In this document: positions 21,101 to 24,296 of the stretch, piece after piece
Numbering within the stretch: the stretch's first letter is position 1
Layout: every line of letters starts with the position of its first letter
From: Minisyncoccota bacterium
GTDB taxonomy: Bacteria; Patescibacteriota; Minisyncoccia; Phycocordibacterales; UBA918
Assembly (NCBI GenBank): GCA_022841645.1
Contig: JALHRC010000002.1
Span: forward strand, 1-36,845
Reading direction: 5' to 3'
Length of the DNA: 36,845 bases
Made by a program: the position numbers and the translations under genes
Notes under the pieces: generated by a model
The model's input: only the letters and a program-made list of their open reading frames with translations
Told to the model about the DNA's origin: nothing
Database searches by the model: none

Positions 21101-21138
21101 ACTCAGGCACCAACATCTTCACCCCGGTTGATCCATAG
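112..21138 (+). CDS. Giant multidomain surface protein (7008 aa), N-terminal TM anchor, repetitive beta-rich ectodomain
   Basis: Single open frame with GTG start and TAG stop. N-terminal hydrophobic segment WLLLVPCVLGGLWVYA; acidic S/T/P/E linker; DUF2341-like, LamG-like, Fn3-like and other repeats read from the translation. Confidence 0.95.
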   Translation: MSAWVVYNVNALRVFYKTNFWLLLVPCVLGGLWVYATVDTTVYTTTELVVIPGIVETTDWKGLDSVLIQDVGEYALHQDFNIQNSASPERLVSSPALPEINDNEPALPEGETTGEARGDELPAATSGDGGGGDTSSQVPVVSPDSEGGAGPSPDNEEFTDVVSEESAAEESTPEPEPASKPEASDESSTTAEPQARSTRAAEIVWGVFSEARERYPLAQEVEDTPQETVEVTEEDSPSDEATEESALLEETQETEVEPVETLAPGADSLPDPESDDELLEEGSGNEESLPTTSEGVDEQDVTSPDLGTEVDGETAQLGNGDDVASTLVPCEASADCSAYALSFSGFTLPEFDSASVLDAAQLRLSLSAKERAGQSYEGPQRFRVEYRYGSSSDYALASVIEVDDEVSNSLNGGYYLIGFGTPPTLAELSALQVRVVYEGNLEAMEAVYLESIWLEVTAGSFYEDRTLASTTDAITYERSLEAPKFHELYNPDIDATFSSLPSFTLRYDPQEGFLRRVFTALFSENVYRVERVRLTDSEGEVVDIAIDTVYHDDTTWTLQFREQPQKLRSGKYRFEVVVGENDTEYIDHFEFYWGVLAVNPTKSMYTPGEEVHLHMAALTDKGDTICDASLTLKIIDPEQAVTEVPIERTGACGKNNVTDIPDYVAHYTDTNSEGRYVLQLSHYNQGGELVHLIEDSFEVRPFVAFDIERTAPTRIYPLAPYDVSIAITANHSFAGDIVETVPRGFVIVDAGGANVISKPEVTELVWSDVTLSEGDSRTLSYRFDAPDISPYTYLLGPLDMDGFRELRHWQIASDALSGVGWFTATRTVNSTNLNNALSPLQWSTSTVDAYYYTHSTSSNSHQVTLRQAGDYLLAVNVPMIRTDGTNSRSRVGVEVRVNGVAVPEGLGRSGYIRNANSHSESSSHVNFLLSDVAADDLLEVYVGGVSVIETTDIVNPSGVASMFLEYVGDTKTVFSATTTRTTNSTNLNQSTAYALQWTETRQDTGYVHSDSVNPENITLSDSGTYLVHISIPLTNSTADHQAVLGRVRLGGVQVPGGVFAQGYARPLEDTDSDDESSIHWTGVVTATTSNQVLTVTTESEGAAGTTTVTTGFVGSIYIEKLATTDTLVLRGTTLSSGSDWSPAAATAINFNNQVIIDNSTYTHSTTTNSQNIVVDEAGSYLLTFNAPFNVATQHTNTRVTVTVNGVERTGAQTKPNYIRNQGGHTNSSGQLVFLLEDVAASATINVRVQEEAANATLALTSDVIVTLTQKIQNNERPTAPTTFNTPFSNIRFASTTPYFDFEAVDPDGTSDLTYEFQIGTSSDFVGAITRYSTSSTGFSNTASTTDTSPFREDDMIRFQLQPADALTDLATYYWRVRARDVTGSGEYGDWSVTQNLTVNMAYATPNWYQSLTGQFDGNSFVGTVSSGNDNVQVDAAINDDIMAVYAEGTVATPRFRIWNGTSWGVEGNAVAVSNTINWVETAAGVSRDEYVLVTLDQSNDAYAQVYSASTSAWGSQVVLSDVVVSSVYRGVAVAYESVSGDAMAISCTNSPDPVFRIWNGTSWSATSTLDVSSLNNCNYIQVASDPVSDEIIVVVRDTGTQYEAWVWDGSTWIANRIIGVPAAVAVEGMAVAYESSGNQALITVSNGTAASFLYTTWNGLEFSTNVPQSIGNDFMFANLESDPASDALVLCYVDADTDIGVLRWDGGVWSTSFQELTGTGNANTARPVDCTFETFAGRSGYAIAPYSDTGVDGDYHATSPTSTWTTNLSGSNINDALWVQSERAGDGLVMTFHYDDENDRIDATYWNGSSWSTSETLEAALPAAGVYEAMSLSAKRFQFTQGSVQTPPISFSFVPNQPRWGDITFSTTEPFGTDVKVRVRYTATTTCDSYIPNGALSGNGSGFDVTQSPIDLTGLSTTTYGQICLEATLTIQGSASAGLDEWTLSWVREPRLVQNNYRWYVNGSFLTPTDPWPSGITDLALNTPLDSTVALSVDEAIRLRISLQGLNVALPTSTERFKLQYAEGLTCSPSLSWADVGSPASTTALFRGVENSIVGSDWYSAAWPRRVKITVDDSVVEDDVTNFPVYLDLSVLPAAFFDSVQSDGDDIRITTSDGVTELPYELVSINTGTDTGELHFKATMGSTTDSEFYIYYGNGSASGYAASATYGAQNVWTNSYSMRHALDDNPTTASPQFRDSTSNSNDAVAYSGMTAGDVVAGKIGSAIDLDGNDGGTFETALAFAGQFTASMWWRASTTGGGDGNGFAIAGPAGANEKMGPWNTPEGTVFVRTSTASSDNTATHPADRTWTYVVLTRDSSNVVRLFLNGTTTTLYGGAAQTGTSDWINFGGETTQGFEGQLDELRFATTRRSAGWISTEYNNQSNPQGFFSVSAEELIGDGRRLPSTVLTGSDYRDTYEEENPTQLNQNQIEVGSDAEWDFVLENHAALPNTNYCFRLVYDDGATFNTYTNYPRLITNSPPLTPIVSAPFDNERLASTTPWFDFAADDELEDLVSYEIEIDDSADFSSPVVARNSVDHFALFTNIASPSERSQYTSGQTIRFIPATALSNNTTYWWRVRGRDDFGSNTFGPWSTPQSVTVATGTTITTWFQTTGEQFLTNELADGSVSTSTNDVGIASGFTIATITSTVIDYDDRDTGNAWGELSWTDNESSGVIDYYVEYNTGGGVYALVPDSALPGNSSGFNTSPISLIGLNTTTYNELRIRAVLSGNSTLPRLLDWTVTWGLTIEAPIRVRPFDNEKVATTTPAFTFYTSDPQAQDLQYELQLSSSNSFTSSTTFLSGVDAGFTNTASSTDTSPYLSGNTIRYRAQSPLTNGLTYWWRVRARDPGGSNTWSEYSEPQSFTIDTALSVSAWFQTTGEQFLTGDTADVEATAGAAQITSTISEVLMAYGEGTGQAPRYRIWDGTAWGSAGTAESVGAQVRYTRLKASPTRPEYALGTTGTDNDVNVQIYNSDSDTWGNVLELHNNVVDPEKRAFDLAYETDSGDLLAVSCFGTDAVSAIWNGTSWSATSSINLVNTNNCEWVLMASDPTSDEIIAVFRHTVAAGVDYEARVWNGSSWTSTTTLGDLVENASEGMALAYEESGNQAVLVMSTSSVTQATALYFTTWNGSAWSTPTSSDLGDHIEFATLRADVGTDRLALCYNDNDNDGGFKLWDGSAWQSSFTEVEPADVNDRTGRPVDCAFETTAGLDGDLIVAYSDTLNVFYRVHNSSTSAEFAVTTLTDSFELEMVRGGNGTLHLSAYDDAAATGDDINATYRNGGSWNSPTSITLNSSLDGNTPYIGGSSMAAQIYPNFVSGSIRSTAIDFNDGDGPRWESVSWNDTTPGASTIEYRVYYLASTSQYALIPDSALPGNSAGFTTSPIDISALDRTVYEVLKLDAQFICDAGDCPTLNDWTVAWAEGITVSGVAREFDGIATTTSGTVAVAVNGELQVGKTGSITASGTWSIANVTAFAGDALTVWVDGATDANEAVAVTTYDGIGNASNLELTKRHLTIGSDDSATTTNAGFAGYDNADDEDIFFTVGVGNALVVCAEAVCADGRLKIRSGAIYQPDAAVTTHDFSNFGTFRPASTTVRVSGSWSQQGSFVEDTSTIIFTATSGAESITATGTTAQFYNLSIGESGSSTGTHNLTQALSVLNTLNIANGTLSRGTSSISISGNFTIGVGGNMSGLGTTTFTGSGSHTWSDAKATSTNVGYAVIDGTAKTITLGGSVAAQSVTIGSDDTFNASGSGYNITVYGGWINNNSFIPQSGTVTFAGTSSAVIARGTSAFNNLTFNGAGGSWSFSTSTLVLNGSLTIATGTVTLPTGTTTIAGSFTNSGGTFLHNNGEVRMTSTVAGRTILQNGTVFNNAFYDLVFTGSGSWTYSGTGTTSRHMRITAGTVTFPGSTLTVGGDLLTSGSGAFAHNNGEVILLVQDSNSVTTNGSSFNHVRTRGAASGSWYNDAWDYRIPITIQEAQIDGDLSNFPVYLNLDDLPSGFWSAVQGDGDDLRVTQSDGVTEVPIELVSINTGTTDGEFYFRATTLSSTTNSTYYLYYGNGSASAYASTSAFGARNVWSSNYRVVAHSGDLTTATILNSAMATSGTKTSAGNPAVTTSGRVGSAQDFSTDSVQFAGNVVENQNQYSVSMWFNADALTGGNADEQSFGRSLYGISASGAPYQWLRVGGTANPDELTLCAYTNSTTCNVSTGADVVTGTWYHVSVNAVDAGATTLRVNGVERLSFTNPGDGTVSANFTLSDLRPTRGINWDGRIDEVRVANVTRSNAWRDAEYRNIATTSTFYSVGAAEASRARNFSDATVTMLGNFVLESGGDALLPAGTLSVGGSFDNDATFDARGGTVRFNSTAGAETIAAGTTSPFATLEFNSATGDFTLTENATATVAVNLTNAAQFTLQSSRALTALGTFTNAASGTITTWTGSLLVLGSGSSTTLNAKTHGGDSYGTLRAASSTLVRMWNSQATTYQTEGATGAIYSQDHAAVDGDLYIYGNYARTTGTEHWSYATDFDGTALGTSTSRQVDVRIASSSSVVVATSTLSVVGVATASTTVAAQSGAYTLRASLATVTAQYFSVSDTDNSGLQLTASTTLATFTDGAFTVTPLRTGISVDGATVNRNASGQFFRISFSTTTPGLASNVTLTSSSSNFIWFRQGSGNLYGEAFDAGDDNPGSLRFDDSSYLITVSGTVYSDDGTTTMGAPVCNGTTPNVRIIVDGGSYASSTPCNASTGAYSFPSVAYVGDPKVVVFLDLGSTTQRAATFSKTLTTNVTNMHIYGNRLIVRHEDTAALTITDLANYDNDNEADLPYIATTGATNTLTVLPLTELYVWNGKTFAPGGNVTLAGNGNSNGYEGTLQLGANAAFTATGTETHTLAGRLVLGSLATITPASSTIVFNATTSGKSITGTSTIAFNRLQFNGVGGTWNIGANLLVYENMYIDNGIVTGTGSLTLPWGSLLGNGTLSLGGGTVHLYRTNTLGGTSPWTFNNLTLGNGSVVGTTSPAGTATTTIAGVLTISGAHFLDSNDSRWDLSGTGTVLVESGTFLEDTSTLRYSGAGANVTATDYYNLVVNAGVAAPTFTALSGGIVVRGDLQVGGATTTTFTLTANDPLFEVRGNVYVASNGTLVGSNSALLTVLGSWDNDGVFTSSGGSVRFAGTGSTTIAAGQSSFGSLDVNGTGAFTFTESATTTGALTLTNHSSFTVASGQTLAVGAQFTNVLAGAATTWTGATLHLFGSGTFEINASTTSDTYNVLSVAAGTQVRMWNSSAASYAVNSTGSLYSMDHAGNDGDLYIYGQLVRASGTDHWSYATDFDGTALTTGRGVDVYFASGASARFTAGGLSVIGSSTASTTLQNQGSGTYAMVVEGTASTSWDRVVIRDVNASGIVFSGTPTVVDFSRTDHLVKINSGTALTIGGTVINQNPAKNFASNIFEADTGVTGATNVTATGTATAAWRFTGHSGDIAGEGYDVDPDGDPGYVVWDDSAALITVSGNVYSDEGSTVSSVCDGVATVVRLVVAGLTNYNATCSPATGAFSIPNVAYNTNDTLTLFLNGTTPKAATVSIDPISSIANLHLYERRVVVRHEGTDPITIDDMAVYDSSDDADIPFTAVSGAPDTLSISADRKLIVWTGKTFAPGGNVTVLGGGSGDAVDGTFEAQTNATFRTSGSEAHSIGGSFTFATGASFVPAQSTITFTTSGAVRTIDINAGSFYNTTFSGSGSWTVTDPTLTLGGTFAQSAGIVTFPTGTTTIGRAFNVTGGTFAVNGSPLSFIATTTGQTVRFGNSAVAALTFSGVGGGWNMTDTHATASRSITVTAGTLSLPSGNLAVGGSFENRGGTIAHNTADLIMTSTSSAVLRASSSDLYAVRFVGVGPFTLADQSVTFLDDFAVNAGSVTIGTGTLAVGGSFTATGGTFSHASGTVLLNASAGGKTVDPGSSSFYNLQIGAPSGGYTMGSATTTNNFTIASVNSLTVSSGARVRVGGVFTNSVGGAATTWTGSTLILESGTAFSVNSRTNSGDVYGTLQIGANTDVRTWYSSAATTSVAASGSLYAQDHNNVNGHLYIWGDVVIATTTEYWSYATDFDGTTLTGSERAVSVYMAPTATTTLSSGALELVGASGNVTSVQSQSASTTYALRVLGGTLNASYYSMSDVGVGGLLLSGTPTITDLSNGYFNLAVNSEPLITLSSTTLNANPSKIFDNVGFNASSPLTGNNIELVGETPNAWRFTNSYGNLGGEANDIDGVDACGSLRFDDSQCLLTEQTHVRWRLDDGGEGAPTSEWFDLDWDYRKRIRLVSDIATSTATTAVKVTITYDSDMQSDFDDLRFTAADGTTLLSHWVERATASVSAVVWVRVPSVVPDTTTVFMYYGNTTASTTSSGTSTLSAIDDFEDNNLTEYSGDTSLFQTDSSPVYGGSYALEPSNTLGRTIADGIYRTDLSVSQGQAVRWMQYVNVSAPEDDACTFFGVQSPGSNNQNYAVCLQRFGPDRLILAKNVTDNDSSGTVLSTTSVTYATGWYEVEVDWQTDDSMDVALYTESGTLVATTSATDSSYTTGGIGFGFWINKGAWDSVMARTGGAGRPQVYFGAEQVPGGASWAADLDEPGSAYEPGSVARLRVAIENSGLDITNQQFRLEYAAKGAAPTCESVSASNFVTVPIQASCGSSPICMATSSYVADGDVLSDQLFGTNGTYVSGQLVENPSVQTSAIDIDQSFYTELEYVLTPTINASDSYCFRVTNAGTELDFYAKVAELGLQFDPTISSISFNGGAAITLTPGTTTAVVATTSVFDFNGGADLEHATATFYRTSVGASCTVDNNNCYRLSTETGGCSFSSCSGNSCQLTCTAHVYFHADPTDFGTYDGQEWFAFIEAEDQGGGYGFNSSPGIELATLRAISVDALINYGALEPTTDTGGVNSTTTVRNLGNVALDVEVEGTDLSDGQSSIIPVTQQKFSTSTFTYTGCVSCAQLSSSTPVAAGLNLSKPANITPPVAADVFWGIAVPFGINSAPHSGTNIFTPVDP
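2566..3940 (+). repeat. Three tandem ~150-aa C1q/TNF-like jelly-roll-type repeats in the giant protein
   Basis: Recurring pattern: (R)T-[TV]NSTNLN...LQW....[YV]xHS......[VI]TL...G.YL[LV]...[VI]P......R..V.VNG...........YIR......SS......L.DV. Repeats start at about 2572, 3034 and 3490. Confidence 0.55.
3940..4300 (+). other. Fn3/Ig-like module, copy 1 (...FASTTPYFDFEAVDPDG...TYYWRVRARD...)
   Basis: Motif shared with modules at about 7540-7900 and 8340-8690 (ERLASTTPWFDF...TYWWRVRGRD; EKVATTTPAFTF...TYWWRVRARD). Confidence 0.6.
4320..5640 (+). repeat. 'W-N/D-G-x-S/A-W' propeller-like repeat array, copy 1
   Basis: IWNGTSW, IWNGTSW, VWDGSTW, TWNGLEF, RWDGGVW and YWNGSSW at roughly regular spacing. 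Confidence 0.55.
6284..6615 (+). other. DUF2341-like domain, copy 1
   Basis: WYSAAWPRRVKITVDDSVVEDDVTNFPVYLDLS...DDIRITTSDGVTELPYEL...FYIYYGNGSAS. Confidence 0.8.
6760..7230 (+). other. LamG/concanavalin-like domain, copy 1
   Basis: GKIGSAIDLDGNDGGTFETALAFAGQFTASMWWRA...RTWTYVVLTRDSSNVVRLFLNGT...GQLDELRFATTRRSAGWISTEYNNQ. Confidence 0.75.
8757..10040 (+). repeat. 'W-N/D-G-x-S/A-W' propeller-like repeat array, copy 2
   Basis: Same order of motifs as copy 1: IWDGTAW, IWNGTSW, VWNGSSW, TWNGSAW, LWDGSAW, YRNGGSW; ends with similar '..GS[VI][RQ]....I.F' and 'NSxGF..SPI' segments. Confidence 0.6.
11964..12290 (+). other. DUF2341-like domain, copy 2
   Basis: WYNDAWDYRIPITIQEAQIDGDLSNFPVYLNLDDLPSGFW...DDLRVTQSDGVTEVPIEL...YYLYYGNGSASAY. 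Confidence 0.8.
12436..12975 (+). other. LamG/concanavalin-like domain, copy 2
   Basis: GRVGSAQDFSTDSVQFAGNVVENQNQYSVSMWFNAD...TWYHVSVNAVDAGATTLRVNG...GRIDEVRVANVTRSNAWRDAEYRN. Confidence 0.75.
13300..18870 (+). repeat. Long super-repeat (~2.3-2.4 kb unit, two full copies plus one truncated copy) inside the giant ORF
   Basis: Anchor block 'FTN....ATTWTG..L.L.GSG' occurs at about 13345, 15747 and 18045; 'DHA..DGDLYIYG......T.HWSYATDFDGTAL' follows in all three. A 26-nt identical stretch aagacttttgcgccgggtggcaatgt occurs near 14605 and 16990. Confidence 0.75.
18928..19240 (+). other. DUF2341-like domain, copy 3
   Basis: WFDLDWDYRKRIRLVSDIATSTATTAVKVTITYDSDMQSDFDDLRFTAADGTTLLSHWVE...TVFMYYGNTTAS. 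Confidence 0.8.
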
Positions 21139-21147
21139 ACCAATGCT

Positions 21148-22656
21148 ATGATGATTACAATGACTCGGTACCTGGCGCTGTGTGTGGCACTTCTATGTGT
21201 GGGTGTGTTTGCGGCGTCGGTGAGCGCGCAATCAAACGACACCACCGCACCCGAAATTGAAAATGTGGTGATTGCCACCACCACTGGTACCAGTGTTACT
21301 ATCACGTGGGAAACCGACGAAGACGCTGATTCAGCGGTTAACTTTAGCTTGACCCCAGATTATGGAGTAGTACGCGTCCCGGTACCCGAGCGCACTGCGC
21401 ACTCCATTACCCTTGATAGCCTCGAGCAAGGTAGAACTTACTATTTCCGGGTTATCTCAGCCGATGAAAATGGCAACCAGGCAATTTCGGCTGACTACAA
21501 GTTTCAAACTGATACGGCGCCTTCAAGTGGCGATCAGGCGGGGGAAGGAGAGGGGCTCGCCGGGGATCCGTCAGCGGTACCGGCGCTCAATCCGCCGCCC
21601 ACGAGTGAAAAAATTCTTGAGCTCATTGAAGAAATTACTGACCCGAAGGAACTTAAAGAAATCGTTAATGAGGTAATTAAAGCTATCGAAGGCATTACCG
21701 AAGATCTCACTATTGTGGGGCCGCCTACAGTGATTCCCGAAACCACGTCGGCAATAGTGAAGTGGACAACTGATCGTGAGGCGACGTCAGAAGTACGTTT
21801 TTCACCATCACGCGGCTTTGACGGGACTACGTTCGAATTTTCCCAGTCTTCTACTGCTGGTCCTACCACGGACCATGAGATTCGTCTCATTGGTCTCGAG
21901 CCCTACACCGAATACAGCTTCATGGTGCGCTCAACTGACGAGTACAACATTACCGGTGAAAGTCGTGTTTTCACCTTCCTTACCAAAGCATCGCTCCCTA
22001 ATATTCGCAATTTGCGCGTACTTAAGGTCGAAGAAAACGCAGCTACGCTTGCCTGGGATACGACCGTTCCCGCTAAGGCACTGATTGAGTTTCAAGACCT
22101 GACCACCGGCGCGCAGAATTCTGTGGGTAGGCCAACCCTCGCCACGTCGCACCAGATGCGCCTCGCAGACCTTACGTTAGGCACCCGCTACGTCGCTTTC
22201 GTGATTGCTGAAAATTCAGGTGGTGACCGGGTACGTAGTCAGCCTATCCAATTCATCACCGTGCGTGACATCGCTCCGCCATTCATTTCTAACGTAACAA
22301 ACGAATCCACTATTTTTCCGGGTGGCGAGTCACGCATCCAAACCATTATTGAGTGGGCTACCGATGAACCAGCGGCCTGTCTTATGACCTACCAGGAAGG
22401 TGTGGCGGGGGGTACCGACCCAACGACACGAGAAAAGGAGACTAAGGAATACAACACTCGCCACGTGGAAGTTATCATCGACTTCGCACCAGCAACGGTG
22501 TACCAATTCTGGTTGGATTGCGAAGACGAAGCAGGCAACACAGTTACCTCAGAGAACTTTGTGCTTTTTACACCAATTCAGGAAAAAAATATCATCGACC
22601 TCATCATCGAAAACTTCCAGAGTACCTTCGGTTGGGTCAGTAATATCGGCGGATAG
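21148..22656 (+). CDS. Secreted fibronectin type III-repeat protein (502 aa)
   Basis: Signal peptide (YLALCVALLCVGVFAASVSAQ); repeated Fn3-like segments (APEIENVVIATTTGTSVTITWETDEDADSAVNF...). ATG 9 nt after the giant gene's stop; alternative ATG at 21160. Confidence 0.9.
   Translation: MMITMTRYLALCVALLCVGVFAASVSAQSNDTTAPEIENVVIATTTGTSVTITWETDEDADSAVNFSLTPDYGVVRVPVPERTAHSITLDSLEQGRTYYFRVISADENGNQAISADYKFQTDTAPSSGDQAGEGEGLAGDPSAVPALNPPPTSEKILELIEEITDPKELKEIVNEVIKAIEGITEDLTIVGPPTVIPETTSAIVKWTTDREATSEVRFSPSRGFDGTTFEFSQSSTAGPTTDHEIRLIGLEPYTEYSFMVRSTDEYNITGESRVFTFLTKASLPNIRNLRVLKVEENAATLAWDTTVPAKALIEFQDLTTGAQNSVGRPTLATSHQMRLADLTLGTRYVAFVIAENSGGDRVRSQPIQFITVRDIAPPFISNVTNESTIFPGGESRIQTIIEWATDEPAACLMTYQEGVAGGTDPTTREKETKEYNTRHVEVIIDFAPATVYQFWLDCEDEAGNTVTSENFVLFTPIQEKNIIDLIIENFQSTFGWVSNIGG
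22624..22656 (+). repeat. 3'-tail repeat, copy 1 (functional end of the Fn3 gene)
   Basis: accttcggttgggtcagtaatatcggcggatag encodes TFGWVSNIGG*. Confidence 0.9.
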
Positions 22657-22673
22657 CTTGGTGTAGTAATCGA

Positions 22674-22876
22674 TTAGCGTTGCAGTCTGCCGCCGTCACT
22701 TTTCTCGCTGTGACGCAGAAATGTGACAAGGCAGCTGTCTAAGGAAAATATAGTCGCTGCGCTCCTTGTTTCTCTTTAGCGGGTCGCCGCCGCTACTTTC
22801 TTCGCTATGAGGCTCGAAAGTAGCGAGGCGTCCGCATAAGGAAAATATAGTCGCTGCGCTCATTATTTCTCCTTAA
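22674..22876 (+). repeat. Two tandem ~97-bp units, each a hairpin plus the direct repeat taaggaaaatatagtcgctgcgctc
   Basis: The 25-nt identical stretch starts at 22740 and 22837 (97 bp apart). Hairpin stems GTCAC/GTGAC (22695-22699/22723-22727) and GCTAC/GTAGC (22792-22796/22820-22824) are also 97 bp apart. Confidence 0.85.
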
Positions 22877-22908
22877 CCTTCGGCTGGGTCAGTAATATCG
22901 GCGGCTAG
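22876..22908 (+). pseudogene. 3'-tail repeat, copy 2 (orphan TFGWVSNIGG-stop remnant)
   Basis: accttcggctgggtcagtaatatcggcggctag matches 22624-22656 at 31 of 33 positions; both differences are synonymous and the stop is kept. Confidence 0.75.
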
Positions 22909-22911
22909 TAC

Positions 22912-22960
22912 CTATTATGGGGACAGGTCCCTAATGGTGCTACTCCCCAAGGCATAATAG
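22912..22960. repeat. Interrupted palindrome around ggggacaggtccc, overlapping a possible -10 of the ABC operon
   Basis: ctattatg(22912-22919) and cataatag(22953-22960) are perfect 8-bp arms; nested ggga/tccc; ggacaggtcc inner palindrome. Confidence 0.55.
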
Positions 22961-22972
22961 AGGAAACGTCCT

Positions 22973-24295
22973 ATGGCGAAGCCACTTATCGTGTGTCGAG
23001 ATCTTTCGATTATCTACAACAAGGGTAAATCGAATGAATTTAAAGCGCTTACGGGCGTCAACACTGATATTTTTGAGGGTGAATACATCATCCTCTTCGG
23101 CCCCTCTGGTTGTGGCAAGTCAACCCTCATGTATTCCATCCAAGGCTCGCTTCCGCCGGGTGAAGGAACGCTCCTTATTCGTGGGGATGACATCTACTCG
23201 TACCCACCATCAGAACGGGTGTATTTCCAGCGCTACGTGATGGGTATCATTTTTCAGTCGTTCAACCTGATTGGTTCGCTATCAGTGCTCGACAATGTCG
23301 CTCTCCCGATGATTTTCTGTAACTCTGATAAAATAACGCGCAACCGTCGTGCGCAGTCACTACTTGACCGTTTTGGAGTTGGCCACGTCTCGCATAAAAT
23401 CCCGGCCATGCTCTCGGGAGGGCAGCAACAGCGCGTGTCGGTGGCTCGTTCGATGGTGAATGATCCTAAAATTCTCTTGGCCGACGAACCAACCGGTAAC
23501 CTTGACTCAGTTTCTACACAGCAGGTGATGGATAAAATTGATGAAATTAACACCTTCGACCGCCGCACCATCATCATGGTGTCACATAATGCGGCTCACC
23601 TTTCATATGCTCACCGCGTGTACTACCTCAAAGATGGCCGAATTATCCGTGAAGTGGTAAACCCACAACGCAAGCAAATTAAGCCAGTGCGGGAAGGGGA
23701 GACCATTGTCACCGAGCTCGAGCAGTTGGCGCGACTCTACCCGTATGATTCCATCGACACGCTGCGGGTGAAGAGTATGGTAAATTTCCTTACCCAAACA
23801 CTCACTTTTGACCAGATAGTTCGTCTCGAACACGCTACTGAGCTGTTTATTAAGGGTAAGGTAGATAAGGAAGCGTTTATAAAGTCACTCAGCTTGCCGT
23901 TTGAACGCGGTGGAGTCGAGATTCCCGAGACGCAGGCCCGAAAAATGGCTGTTATGGCAGATCGCATGATCCACCAAGCTGATGACATCAGACGTTTTCG
24001 TGCCAAAAAGGACAACGCCGGTGTGTTTTTCAGTCAGCACAAACTCGCTGAGCGTTTGCGTGATCACTTACTGCAGGCGTATCGACTCAAGCTTAATAAG
24101 GAGCAGGACGATCACTTAGTAGAAATGATCGCCGACCGGGTAACGGGCGTATCCGAGGACAATGAATTTAATGAGCGCCTTATGGTAACCGTAAAGAACG
24201 GCGGTTTGGGGCTGGCGGAAAGCGAGGCTGATGATCTCACACGGTACTTTGAAAAAATTATCGCCCAAGGAGTGGACGTAAGCTACAAAAATTAG
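22973..24295 (+). CDS. ABC transporter ATP-binding protein (MacB/LolD-type) with ~200-aa helical C-terminal extension
   Basis: Walker A GPSGCGKST, signature LSGGQQQRVSVARS, Walker B ILLADEPTG, H-loop VSHN; AGAGGA upstream of ATG. Confidence 0.95.
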   Translation: MAKPLIVCRDLSIIYNKGKSNEFKALTGVNTDIFEGEYIILFGPSGCGKSTLMYSIQGSLPPGEGTLLIRGDDIYSYPPSERVYFQRYVMGIIFQSFNLIGSLSVLDNVALPMIFCNSDKITRNRRAQSLLDRFGVGHVSHKIPAMLSGGQQQRVSVARSMVNDPKILLADEPTGNLDSVSTQQVMDKIDEINTFDRRTIIMVSHNAAHLSYAHRVYYLKDGRIIREVVNPQRKQIKPVREGETIVTELEQLARLYPYDSIDTLRVKSMVNFLTQTLTFDQIVRLEHATELFIKGKVDKEAFIKSLSLPFERGGVEIPETQARKMAVMADRMIHQADDIRRFRAKKDNAGVFFSQHKLAERLRDHLLQAYRLKLNKEQDDHLVEMIADRVTGVSEDNEFNERLMVTVKNGGLGLAESEADDLTRYFEKIIAQGVDVSYKN

Positions 24296-24296
24296 T

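Noticed and set aside
22674-22908. CRISPR array
   Set aside because: Only two units with diverged hairpins, no short unique spacers and no cas genes.
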